10,753 nt of DNA from Sanchytrium tribonematis (GCA_018985235.1 JADGIG010000283.1:1-10753), one strand, 5' to 3'; positions 1 through 7,044 are shown, counted from the stretch's first letter. Numbers and translations are program-made. Notes: generated by a model not told the origin, from the sequence alone.

Positions 1-1231
1 CTCCGAATTGTTTTACCTCTTTCATTATTGGCTTTACAATACCACTAACGTCCCTAATGGTAGATCTCCTTAGAGAATTTCGAATTTCTTGAATCGACGC
101 AGTTGAAAAATCTACATATTGAAGCTGATAAGGATCTGTTCCGATTCTTGGAAGTTGAAGCTCAGAACCTTCCTTTGCAAGCCCTGGTCTCCTGGTAACT
201 TTTTTAGCTTTGATATTTAAGTTTGTTTCTATATCTTTAATTGAAACTCCTTTACTGACGCACTTGGCAAATACAAAGTAGATCAAATCTGCAGCTTCCC
301 AAGAAATTTCCTCCTTCGTTCTTGCATCTACTAATTCTTGGGCTTCTTCCTTAATCTTACTAGAAAGCAATTTGTCGTCATTGAATAATTTGGCAGAATA
401 AGAACCTTCAATTGGATTCACAGATCTATCTGCTAAAACTTTTTCTAATTTAGTTAGTCCAAAATCGTGCCCAAAACAGCTCTCAGTTTTTAAATGACAA
501 AAGCCATCACCACTCTGCTCCACTTTAAATAATAAGCAGTCAGAATCACAGTCTAGTCCAATTTTGACAAGCTTCTGCACGTCTCCACTAGATTCACCCT
601 TATACCACAGCCCGCGTTTTCTAGAATGATATACACCTCGTTTCAATCTAATACTTTCGTGAATACTAATATTTGAATGATAAACAAGTCCAAGAGCTTT
701 TCCATAAGGATCACTTACGATTGTACTTACCAGTCCATCTTCTCTGTCTGAAAGGCAACAAGCCATTATGTAGTCCCCTATATTTAAATTTTCAGATTTG
801 TAGGGTCCAAACCATAAATCACTGAATTCCACAATGACGTCGATATTCAAACTGTGCAACATCTTTATGTGAGAGATGGAGGGTGTTTTATGAGGTTCTA
901 ATATCACCTTGCCTTTGTAAGTAATATTTTTAATTTTGACTAAAAAATCATCCAAGGACTCTTTTAATGATACATATTGGTATGGTGATTTCGAAGTTTC
1001 TAGTATTCTATCCGCCTGAGGTATAGTGCGTTCTGGATAGTCAATTTGGGATGAGCCGTGGATCAAAAAGTCGATCCCTTTGTCTAACAAAGAATAGTTT
1101 TCACTAAAAGTAATAAGAATTGAATCTGAGTAGGATGCTGCAATTTTTGGAATGTCTGCTTCTTCAACGCAAATTATTGGAAAGCCATAAAACAGAGCAT
1201 CCAGAGTTGTATTGTATTTGGGAATTATCAT
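1..1231 (-). CDS. HIS4: Trifunctional histidine biosynthesis protein, N-terminal half (partial)
   Basis: Fungal HIS4 fuses phosphoribosyl-AMP cyclohydrolase, phosphoribosyl-ATP pyrophosphatase and histidinol dehydrogenase, which perform steps 2, 3 and 9-10 of histidine synthesis in the cytosol. About 410 residues are visible from the ATG at 1231, and the frame is still open at the left edge. The cyclohydrolase part (about 160-255) shows the metal-binding pattern DCDSD (227-231), GFCH (243-246) and SCFG (251-254). The pyrophosphatase part (about 258-350) shows EEAQEL (295-300) and WEAADLIYF (311-319), followed by KVTRRPG. The dehydrogenase domain begins near residue 360; its active site lies outside the window. 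The only in-frame start is ATG 1231, because a TAA lies 15 nt upstream. The poorly conserved first 150 residues are a normal length for HIS4. The gene lies 51 nt downstream of NTE1 on the same strand. Apart from the edge truncation I see no break. Confidence 0.94.
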   Translation of the reverse strand, partial: MIIPKYNTTLDALFYGFPIICVEEADIPKIAASYSDSILITFSENYSLLDKGIDFLIHGSSQIDYPERTIPQADRILETSKSPYQYVSLKESLDDFLVKIKNITYKGKVILEPHKTPSISHIKMLHSLNIDVIVEFSDLWFGPYKSENLNIGDYIMACCLSDREDGLVSTIVSDPYGKALGLVYHSNISIHESIRLKRGVYHSRKRGLWYKGESSGDVQKLVKIGLDCDSDCLLFKVEQSGDGFCHLKTESCFGHDFGLTKLEKVLADRSVNPIEGSYSAKLFNDDKLLSSKIKEEAQELVDARTKEEISWEAADLIYFVFAKCVSKGVSIKDIETNLNIKAKKVTRRPGLAKEGSELQLPRIGTDPYQLQYVDFSTASIQEIRNSLRRSTIRDVSGIVKPIMKEVKQFG

Positions 1232-1239
1232 CACGTTTA

Positions 1240-1245
1240 CTCCTT
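1240..1245 (-). promoter_or_regulatory. AAGGAG hexamer upstream of HIS4 start
   Basis: AAGGAG (read on the minus strand) lies 8 nt before the HIS4 ATG in a 51-nt gap. The same hexamer, in one orientation or the other, lies upstream of four other start codons here. It is a candidate core-promoter or transcription-start element; its role is inference. Confidence 0.35.
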
Positions 1246-1268
1246 AAATTAAAATTCTTGATTGCTTT

Positions 1269-1274
1269 TTTATT
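1269..1274 (-). terminator. Poly(A) signal of NTE1
   Basis: AATAAA on the minus strand, 8 nt beyond the NTE1 TAA. Only 51 nt separate NTE1 from HIS4, so a usual cleavage distance of 10-30 nt would place the NTE1 mRNA end close to the HIS4 start codon. Confidence 0.6.
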
Positions 1275-1282
1275 ACAAAGAT

Positions 1283-4200
1283 TTAAAACGAATGTCTTCT
1301 TCTCTTTTTTGGAGATTTTTGGGTCTTATTTCCTTTCGTCAAGGCATCCAAAGTCCCATCAATCCCCCATTCAGCAATAATTCTTTTTCCATATTCATAT
1401 CCATACTCATAAATTTCCTCGAACTTATGGAAATCTAAGGTCGCATATTTCTGCACATCTGGCTTTAAATATATACAGTTGGGCATCTTTTTGACCATTT
1501 CTAATTGTTTTACACTACTAACATAGGCTAATCGACTTTGAATTTCAGCCAGATTAGGAATCTTCTGTCTAGAAAATGGATTCCAACGATTTAATACTAC
1601 TTCGAAGCCACTTAGGGAATCACCGTAGTGGACTGCGCTCGTATCGTCTTCGGCGCCGACATCTACAGCAATTATGGTATTAATTCCCATATCTCGCATT
1701 ATATCTGCTGGCAAATTATTCACCTGAATTAATATGAAATACATAACCACCATCTAACAACAAATTTCCATTGTCTGATATAGGCGGGACAAACCCTGAC
1801 AAACTCATGGAGGCCCTTACATAGCGCCAAGCATAACCTCTTTGATGAATTTCCAATTTCGAGTGTGTAATATTTGTTGTCACGCAAAAGAAATTTATCC
1901 AGAAATCCTCCATTTGGACATTTCCATATTCTTTCCACAATCCCCTGTTGAATTCATGCCCAGTAAAATAACTTGTGATTGGGTAGGTCAAGTCAAATAG
2001 TTTTCTCCAAATACTTGACATCCTACCGCTAAAACTTTTAGCTTTCCCATAAGCAGGGAGAAAAACTCCGTTTCTAGAATACAGACCTCCAATAAATGCT
2101 CCTATAGAGGTACCACCTATGCAATCAATTGGAACATTGGCTTCCTCTAACGCCTGTAGCACGCCTAAATGGGATATTCCGCGAGCACCACCCCCTCCTA
2201 ATACAACTCCAATAGATTTCCCGCTTAGCCTCCTAGCTAGTCGACGAAAATCTTGCTGATCATGCGTTTGATGAAAAGATGAAGGGGAACCGCCAGATTT
2301 CAATTCATTTAGGATGTATCTTGTATAAACTCTTTGTAATTGATCTTTGATTGCATGGAAAGGATTGTCGCTTTGATCTTCCTTTTTCGTATGGTCTGTG
2401 AAAGAAGCCATTTCTAGATGATGATGCGCATGAATCCATGGGCGATGTTTAAGCCAGAAACTAGTTGTCATTGAATCCACAAATTTTGTATTATGAATCA
2501 GGACTAGCTCTTTTCTAGCTGTTGTTTTGATACTCAGAAAATATCTTTCAAAGTCTGTAAGGCTTGAATGGTCATTTGCCGCAGCCACTAGCAGACAGCA
2601 ATCTGCCTGTGTTATACATCTGTAGTTCCATTGGGAATGCATGGTACCATCCCCAATGAACAAAACAATATCGTAGTCTTCTTCTAAACTGCTGAGCCAA
2701 TTCGAAAGTTTTAAAGCACCGTATTTTGTAAATGCATGTTTCCCCAACAGAGAGAGAACTTTTGCTTTCGTTAGCATAACCGATTTTAGATCTAAAAAGT
2801 CAAACGATTCTTTGAGTCTTGTGGCAAACACGTCTAAGGGAACGCTATTATTAATTGGAAGAACTGCGACAGTTTTCAGATTTTGATTTTTAAATGAGAT
2901 ATAATCTTTGGAGCCTATTCTAGGAAATTTCGTTCTATACATATCACTTAAACGACTGGCAATGAGTCTCGACATTTTTAGCGACATTTGAGGATTGATA
3001 GTAGATATGCTCTTAAATAGGCTCTTCGGCAACTTGGCCAAATCGGAATCTCTTATGGCGTGCATACAATATCTTCTTTTTGAGTTTGTAAGAACATCAA
3101 TTTCGCCGACTCTGTCTCTAGCCCCGTACTCGCTGATTATTTCAACTTGATCCTGTCTTTTCTTATATGTTCTGACTCTACCATTTAAAACGACATATAT
3201 TGCATCTGCCTCGTCTCCCTCTTTGTAAATTATATGTCCTGCCTCTACCTGGACCCACTCCAAAGCAAAATCAATCTGAAAAATTACAGATGGGAGACAT
3301 TTAAGAATTCTTTTTGATATAGACAAAACTGAGCTAGGGAAACGATCAATCATCCTTTCAATATCATCCTTTTTTACAAATCCCAGATAGACATCTGTTT
3401 CTGCATATATAGTAGCCAAAGATTTAAATCCCGTAAAATTTTCAAGATAGCCAACAATGGAACCATCTCGGTAAGTAATGCTTCTGCAATTATCATCGTC
3501 GTCATCTTCTGTGTCAGTAGAGTATGTTGCGCTCAGAATCCCATCTAGTACAAAATAAAGCCCCATCATTGTTTGTCCACTTTCTACAATAATTTCGTCT
3601 CTTTCGAATCGTAGTATCTCCATTAGGTTACCGTCGCTTTCGAAATTTGCAACAGAACTTCCACCAGAAGTTGGAGTTTCGATTCGCTTATTATCCAGAA
3701 AATTTGGCTCGTCTTTCCTGATACCTAGCCTAGAGTTGAGCTCTTCCATAAGATCGTCTTTCATAATTTGTAACCTCGACTTGAAATCATCTTTGCCGAA
3801 ATTTAAAGCGTCCGCTAGATCATCCCTACTAGTTCTTGAGGTCTCAGATAAAAATGTTACTCCCATATAAGGAGTTATTGGTGTATTGGGCTCACTATAA
3901 AAGTAATTTTCGACATTGACGTGCTTGTCTTTTACACTTCGTAATAATTCCAATTTTCCATCATCAAAAATATGACCAGGGAGTCTTTGAGATATGCACT
4001 TATTCAGTGATATTCCAATATTATGAAGTTCATCTTCATATCCAAAATATTTCACCAGGGTCAAATTAGTCACTCTTTGGAATCTGGTCAAAATAACCAA
4101 AGAAATCTGGGCCGCTGCCTTGGGAAATTTTTCACTTAAATTTGAGAAGGCATCGCTGGGGATTACAATTAATGTTGTGTCCTCACTGGCCTGAGCTGTC

Positions 4201-4751
4201 AACGAATCCAATCCTTGATGAAGGTTAGATTTTTCTTTTTCACCACTTTGAACCAGCAGCGATAAAAGAGTGAAGAAAGAAGACACCGTAGACCCACTAG
4301 TTACCTTATGCAAAAGTAATTGACCAGGCTTATCACCGCGTACACTTTGAGGGCAATTTATGTATACATTGATCGAACCGCTGACAACCATGTAGAAATT
4401 GTGTGTGTTGTAGCTGCTAGTTTCGTGGAATAAATAGTCACCTTTAACCAACCGAATTGTCGATAATCTTTTGGATAATTCATTAAAAATAGGTTGCTCC
4501 AAGTATCCAAATAGCTTAATACTACTTAAAAATGTACCTAAAAGTTCATCCGGATATACAAGAGACTTGTCTGGCTCTTCTTGCAGTAATCCTTCAATTT
4601 GAAAATTTGCTTTTTCCGGTATCATTTGAGGTTGTCTTTCATATTGGTTTAACCACGTATACCGAATAAAATAATACACAAGAATAGTGGATAAGAATAT
4701 AAATGCTAATATAGAAGTCAAACTTAAATTTAGCGTAATTGTAAAAAACAT
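1283..4751 (-). CDS. NTE1: NTE-type lysophospholipase/phospholipase B with cyclic-nucleotide-binding-like domains (two exons)
   Basis: Homologue of fungal Nte1 and animal PNPLA6, which deacylate phosphatidylcholine to glycerophosphocholine at the ER. Exon 1 is 4751-1743 and exon 2 is 1723-1283, joined across a 19-nt intron, giving 1149 residues. Order: N-terminal membrane segment (about 3-30); three cNMP-binding-like domains (about 75-225, 373-488, 493-608); linker; patatin domain from about 848. Patatin motifs are GGGGARG (852-858, oxyanion hole), GTSIG with nucleophile Ser882, and DGG with catalytic Asp1000. Exon 2 supplies the conserved NNLPAD, GDSLSG and AEIQSRLAYVS motifs. The protein is shorter than yeast Nte1, mainly in the linkers. 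The third cNMP-like domain keeps a GE but not the usual Arg-Ala-Thr phosphate-binding signature, so nucleotide binding is doubtful, as in other NTEs. The ATG at 4751 is the first in frame and directly precedes the membrane segment; the open frame extends upstream only with non-ATG codons. The C-terminus ends in a basic KKRRRH tail. Confidence 0.95.
1724..1742 (-). other. 19-nt spliceosomal intron in NTE1
   Basis: On the minus strand the intron reads GTATTTCATATTAATTCAG, with GT and AG ends and a possible branch site in ATTAAT. Removing it joins codons for DGGY to VNNLPAD, exactly the continuous patatin motif of the NTE family. Without splicing, the frame stops after eight unrelated residues (VFHINSGE, then TAA). 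The phase is 0. Family conservation on both sides makes an intron far more likely than a sequencing error. Confidence 0.9.
3702..3791 (-). repeat. Tandem 15-residue duplication inside NTE1
   Basis: NTE1 residues 321-335 and 336-350 align without gaps to the pattern [DE][DE][FL]xSRLxIxKD[DE]. It lies in the linker between the first and second cNMP-binding-like domains, just after a conserved helix. The two DNA copies are visibly similar but diverged, which suggests an old in-frame tandem duplication. Confidence 0.6.
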
Positions 4752-4780
4752 AAACTCTTGTTTCAATATCAAAATTGTCA

Positions 4781-4800
4781 ATGCCAAAAAAGTTTGGCAT
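4781..4800. promoter_or_regulatory. Inverted repeat in the NTE1/coiled-coil divergent promoter
   Basis: The sequence ATGCCAAAAAAGTTTGGCAT has perfect 8-base arms (ATGCCAAA and TTTGGCAT) around a 4-base centre. It lies in the 92-bp gap between two divergent start codons, 29 nt from the NTE1 ATG and 43 nt from the other. This fits a site for a dimeric transcription factor that could serve both genes. The symmetry is seen directly; the function is inferred. Confidence 0.45.
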
Positions 4801-4843
4801 TAAAGTGTCTTAAGTAACAGTTCGAAGGATTTTTAATAGGTCA

Positions 4844-5277
4844 ATGAATTTGGGCTTGTCCGTCAGAAACTTTATTGAGGACGTTGCAAATATTGAACAT
4901 ACCACTATATCAATTGAATCTACAGAATTGGACAACAAATTGAAGTGTGAGTTGTTAAAAAAAACTTAGTCGAATTAAAATTTACATTTCTCAAGCTAAC
5001 AACATTTTGTCAAGAATTGGAAGCCAAAAACGAAAAATTAGAAACTCAAATAATTGATTTAAAAAAGAATAACACTGATGAACGATTTCAATTATTAGAA
5101 GCAAAAATAGGCGCTCTAGGAGAAGGCCTTCAGGAATCTTTAGCAAAATGCGTATCATTCCACCAACAAATAAGCTTTGATACGAAATTGGATAAGGAAT
5201 TGAAAGACAGTGACACGGAACATAATAAAGATCGAATAGTGGCTCTAGAAATCCAAAATTGTTGGTCAATATTTTGA
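4844..5277 (+). CDS. Coiled-coil protein of unknown function (two exons)
   Basis: The proposed structure joins exon 1 (4844-4946) to exon 2 (4970-5277) across a 23-nt intron, giving 136 residues. I do not recognise the family. Residues about 30-90 are rich in Leu, Lys, Glu and Gln with heptad-like spacing (for example QELEAKNEKLETQIIDLKKN), which indicates a long coiled coil. The C-terminal third is charged and ends CWSIF. There is no signal peptide or membrane segment. The ATG at 4844 is the first in the transcript and opens the only frame that links to exon 2. An alternative to splicing is a one-base homopolymer error in the run of eight A at 4957-4964: one more A would also open the frame, giving a slightly longer coil (LLKKNLVELKF). 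The gene is divergent from NTE1, and MED31 starts 54 nt downstream. It may be a small structural or complex subunit, but nothing specific can be claimed. Confidence 0.65.
4947..4969 (+). other. Probable 23-nt intron in the coiled-coil gene
   Basis: It begins GTGAGT, a strong 5' splice site, and ends ACTTAG. Excision removes the in-frame TAG at 4967 and restores the frame that stays open to 5277 (phase 1; the junction codon becomes TTC, Phe). Its size resembles the 19-nt NTE1 intron. There is no recognisable homologue to confirm the junction, and the intron contains an A8 run where a one-base sequencing error would have a similar effect. Confidence 0.6.
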
Positions 5278-5289
5278 AGTACAGCTTAA

Positions 5290-5295
5290 AATAAA
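5290..5295 (+). terminator. Poly(A) signal of the coiled-coil gene
   Basis: AATAAA 12 nt after the TGA, with a second copy at 5300-5305. Both lie in the 54-nt gap before MED31, so the 3' end would fall near the MED31 start. Confidence 0.5.
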
Positions 5296-5323
5296 CCTTA
5301 ATAAAATTCATTATGCAATTTCG

Positions 5324-5329
5324 AAGGAG
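5324..5329 (+). promoter_or_regulatory. AAGGAG hexamer at the MED31 start
   Basis: AAGGAG ends 2 nt before the MED31 ATG and is part of TTCGAAGGAG. It looks like a Shine-Dalgarno sequence, but the gene set is eukaryotic, so a promoter or initiator element is more plausible. The 9-mer TTCGAAGGA also occurs at 4821-4829, upstream of the preceding gene. Confidence 0.3.
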
Positions 5330-5331
5330 AG

Positions 5332-5703
5332 ATGACACTGGAAGAGATCGAAAATCGCTTTTGTGTCGAATTGGAATTTCTTTGTTGCCTTTCTAATCCT
5401 AGATACCTATTGTATTTGAGCCAAGCCAATTACTTATCTGATCCTAGCTTTATTAGATTCCTCCAATACCTTGAATATTTTGAACAATTTCCCTATAGAA
5501 AATATGTCATATATCCACACGCATTTTTCTTTAGAAAGGCTTTACTGAGCGCAGAGTTTAGAGAGCTAATTAATTCAGATTTCTGTAACAACTACATCAA
5601 TGCGAAACAATATTTTTACTATATGCATCAGAGCTACAGAAGAATTAAGCATATTCAGGACGAGTTAGAAAAAAAGGAAGAAATAAGTCCAAAGATTACA
5701 TAA
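5332..5703 (+). CDS. MED31: Mediator complex subunit 31
   Basis: A 123-residue homologue of Med31/Soh1, a small helical subunit of the Mediator middle module that carries signals from activators to RNA polymerase II in the nucleus. Residues about 9-106 carry the family pattern: RFCVELEFLCCLSNPRYL, then a QANYL motif, the SFIRFLQYLEYF helix, a PYRKYVIYPHAFFF segment, and a terminal helix ending HQSYRR. The length is close to yeast Soh1. The remaining 17 residues are a charged tail. The ATG at 5332 lies a few residues before the conserved core, as in homologues. It sits between the coiled-coil gene (54 nt upstream) and the small basic-protein gene (31 nt downstream). No introns are needed. Confidence 0.94.
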   Translation: MTLEEIENRFCVELEFLCCLSNPRYLLYLSQANYLSDPSFIRFLQYLEYFEQFPYRKYVIYPHAFFFRKALLSAEFRELINSDFCNNYINAKQYFYYMHQSYRRIKHIQDELEKKEEISPKIT

Positions 5704-5708
5704 ATAAA
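5703..5708 (+). terminator. Poly(A) signal overlapping the MED31 stop codon
   Basis: The stop reads TAAATAAA, so AATAAA begins on the last base of the stop codon. The next start codon is 26 nt beyond, so the transcript end probably overlaps the next gene. Confidence 0.55.
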
Positions 5709-5725
5709 AAATTACCTTGCTGTAT

Positions 5726-5731
5726 CTCCTT
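5726..5731 (+). promoter_or_regulatory. CTCCTT hexamer before the small basic-protein gene
   Basis: CTCCTT lies 3 nt before the ATG at 5735. The context TCTCCTTCAAATG closely resembles TCTCCTTGAAAATG in front of LSM3, about 310 nt downstream, so the two genes may share a start-proximal element. Confidence 0.35.
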
Positions 5732-5734
5732 CAA

Positions 5735-6028
5735 ATGTTTATTTTCAAAATGTTCAAATCGATTTTAAAAACTAATGCAGGGATAAACGCAACCCAAAAG
5801 TTGGCAGTAGGCAGAAGAATGCTGCTTCCAAATCCGAATATGAATAAAGCTATGTTGAAAGCTCGGTATAAGCGTCTAAGAAGAGGAAAAACAGATGGCC
5901 CTGGAAAAAATCTGAAATCGTCAAAGCGCCCGTGTCAGCTTATTGCCAATCGAGTAAACCGTAGAGTCATCGGTCGTGCTATGCCCGGAATGAGATTATA
6001 TATCCCATATTTGCCTGATTTACATTAA
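5735..6028 (+). CDS. Small, strongly basic protein; possible mitochondrial ribosomal or RNA-binding protein
   Basis: A 97-residue protein (92 if ATG 5750 is used) that I cannot assign to a family. The N-terminus (MFIFKMFKSILKTNAG) has hydrophobic and basic residues but no acidic ones, as in a mitochondrial presequence. Almost the whole protein is basic: KARYKRLRRGKT at 42-53, then KNLKSSKRP, NRVNRRVIGR, and a hydrophobic RLYIPYLPDLH end. Only about two acidic residues are visible. This composition suits a ribosomal or rRNA-binding protein, possibly of the mitoribosome; that is inference from composition alone. ATG 5750 has an A at -3 while ATG 5735 has a C, so the inner start may be used. The gaps are 31 nt to MED31 and 18 nt to LSM3, and the reading frame is clean. 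I judge it a real gene because of its fit in the tight tandem array. Confidence 0.72.
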   Translation: MFIFKMFKSILKTNAGINATQKLAVGRRMLLPNPNMNKAMLKARYKRLRRGKTDGPGKNLKSSKRPCQLIANRVNRRVIGRAMPGMRLYIPYLPDLH

Positions 6029-6032
6029 TAAA
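6027..6032 (+). terminator. Poly(A) signal overlapping the basic-protein stop codon
   Basis: The stop reads TAATAAA, with AATAAA starting on the second base of the stop. LSM3 starts 14 nt further on, so cleavage at the usual distance would fall inside the LSM3 coding region or at its start. Confidence 0.55.
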
Positions 6033-6036
6033 TTCT

Positions 6037-6042
6037 CTCCTT
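6037..6042 (+). promoter_or_regulatory. CTCCTT hexamer before LSM3
   Basis: CTCCTT lies 4 nt before the LSM3 ATG in an 18-nt intergenic gap. It is the third in a consecutive series of MED31, basic-protein and LSM3 starts that carry this hexamer or its complement. Confidence 0.35.
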
Positions 6043-6046
6043 GAAA

Positions 6047-6310
6047 ATGTCTGTTGTCACCAAACCACTTGATTTTATTAAATTGCTGCTAGATTGCAGC
6101 ATATATATTAAACTCAAAGGAAATAGAGAGATTACCGGTAAGCTAGAAGGATTTGACAACCATTGCAATATCATAGTATCAAATGCAATTGAAAAAATTA
6201 CAATACAAGATGAGTTAAAACAAATCAAAGTTGATAAAGTACAATCTCCCATGCTGTTTGTTAGGGGCGATGGAATAGTGCTGGTGGGTTCTGATCAAAA
6301 TAAAAATTAA
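6047..6310 (+). CDS. LSM3: U6 snRNA-associated Sm-like protein LSm3
   Basis: An 87-residue Sm-fold protein matching LSm3, a member of the LSm1-7 ring (cytoplasmic mRNA decapping) and the LSm2-8 ring (binding the 3' end of U6 snRNA). Sm1 spans about 17-50 with YIKLKGNREITGKLEGFDNHCN, where Asp37 and Asn41 are the uridine-contacting positions. Sm2 is MLFVRGDGIVLV (69-80) with the Arg-Gly pair at 73-74; this string is nearly the same in other LSm3 proteins. The PLDFIKLLLD helix (7-16) is also typical. The linker between Sm1 and Sm2 is somewhat shorter than in the human protein. The ATG at 6047 is the first in frame. It begins only 18 nt after the previous stop. An LSm ring subunit agrees with the presence of spliceosomal introns here. 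Confidence 0.95.
   Translation: MSVVTKPLDFIKLLLDCSIYIKLKGNREITGKLEGFDNHCNIIVSNAIEKITIQDELKQIKVDKVQSPMLFVRGDGIVLVGSDQNKN
6299..6304 (+). terminator. Poly(A) signal inside the last codons of LSM3
   Basis: AATAAA forms the codons for the second-last Asn and last Lys, 3 nt before the TAA. The following gap to the WOPR gene is 38 nt. Confidence 0.45.
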
Positions 6311-6348
6311 ACTACATTCTCTAACAATGATTTCTTTGTTCTCAAAAT

Positions 6349-7026
6349 ATGGCTACCACATTTGTAGGCTACATTAAGACATTAGAAGACGCTATGCTAT
6401 TGATCAATGAAGTAGAGATTGGAAATTTGGAACTTATTAAGAAAAGACTGAATGCACATGAAAGGCAAAAAATTAAATCTGGAAGTTGCTTTGTGTGGTG
6501 CACTCAAAAAAGTGAAATCACAAGATGGACTGATGGAATTTGTTGGTCTCAAAGTAGGATTCATGGTCACTTTCTCGTGTATAAACAAGTTTCAAAGAAA
6601 GAAAAAATTGTAGGCGGCTTGCTAAAAAAGACCATTAGTATCAACACCCTTCAAAAAAACAAATACCACTTGATTTGCTATTATCTGAAAAGTGATGTAG
6701 AAAGTCTTAAGCGTCCAATCGAATGCTTTAACTGCTCCAACGGTACAAATGTGGAAAAGCAACCAAATAAAAAAATCCCCGCAGAATCAGCTAGAAAACA
6801 GTCAGTTATAAATAGTTTGTGTCGCGAAAATGGACTTGATAATTCAAACTTGGATAAGAACCAAGCTAAAGGGCTTTTATATCCTATCAGGAGTTCCATT
6901 GATATTGGCAAATGGATTTCGGCGTACGGACAGTGCCATAATGCAGTGACAGATCATCAAATCGCAAAATTAAATAAACATATGCAACTGTATTCAAATC
7001 CTGATCCTTGTAACAAAATTTGTTGA
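6349..7026 (+). CDS. WOPR-domain (Gti1/Pac2 family) transcription factor
   Basis: A 225-residue protein whose first 120 residues form a WOPR domain, the DNA-binding domain of fungal regulators such as Wor1, Ryp1, Mit1, Pac2 and Gti1 that control cell-type switching and morphogenesis. The first half (about 3-80) contains FVGYIKTLEDAMLLI, ERQKIKSGSCFVW, and the DNA-contacting stretch RWTDGICWSQSR (59-70), then FLVYK. The second half (about 90-115) contains LLKKTISI and YHLICYYLKSD. The rest is low in complexity, with Cys pairs at ECFNC and no known domain. The start ATG lies 3 residues before the domain, as is usual. The family is known essentially from fungi and is the best taxonomic marker in the window. 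LSM3 is 38 nt upstream and the protease gene begins 18 nt downstream. The symbol is left open because orthology among WOPR paralogues cannot be decided here. Confidence 0.94.
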   Translation: MATTFVGYIKTLEDAMLLINEVEIGNLELIKKRLNAHERQKIKSGSCFVWCTQKSEITRWTDGICWSQSRIHGHFLVYKQVSKKEKIVGGLLKKTISINTLQKNKYHLICYYLKSDVESLKRPIECFNCSNGTNVEKQPNKKIPAESARKQSVINSLCRENGLDNSNLDKNQAKGLLYPIRSSIDIGKWISAYGQCHNAVTDHQIAKLNKHMQLYSNPDPCNKIC

Positions 7027-7044
7027 GTTATTTTGATTAGATAT

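Noticed and set aside
713-730. Two GTAAGT sequences in HIS4 that look like strong 5' splice sites.
   Set aside because: They encode V168-S169 and V172-S173 inside a stretch that matches HIS4 proteins without a gap, so no intron is present there.
1120-1380. Plus-strand 86-residue ORF across the HIS4/NTE1 gap.
   Set aside because: It is a shadow of two well-supported minus-strand genes.
1283-4787. NTE1 as a frameshifted pseudogene of two ORFs.
   Set aside because: Removal of a 19-nt GT-AG segment restores conserved sequence exactly, and all catalytic motifs are intact.
4947-4969. A 19-nt intron version starting at GTTGTT (4951) in the coiled-coil gene.
   Set aside because: It leads to a different frame that soon stops, and its 5' splice site is poorer than GTGAGT.
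1232-5331. AAGGAG before HIS4 and MED31 as bacterial ribosome-binding sites.
   Set aside because: The genes are eukaryotic and other copies are in reverse orientation or too far from the ATG.
4991-5338. Minus-strand 115-residue ORF opposite the coiled-coil gene.
   Set aside because: It is antisense to a coding strand with its own coiled-coil pattern; it looks hydrophobic only because of the complementary codons, and has no recognisable domain.
5735-6349. Spliced-leader trans-splicing of the tandem array.
   Set aside because: The short gaps lack a suitable AG acceptor next to the pyrimidine-rich tracts, and known fungi do not use it.
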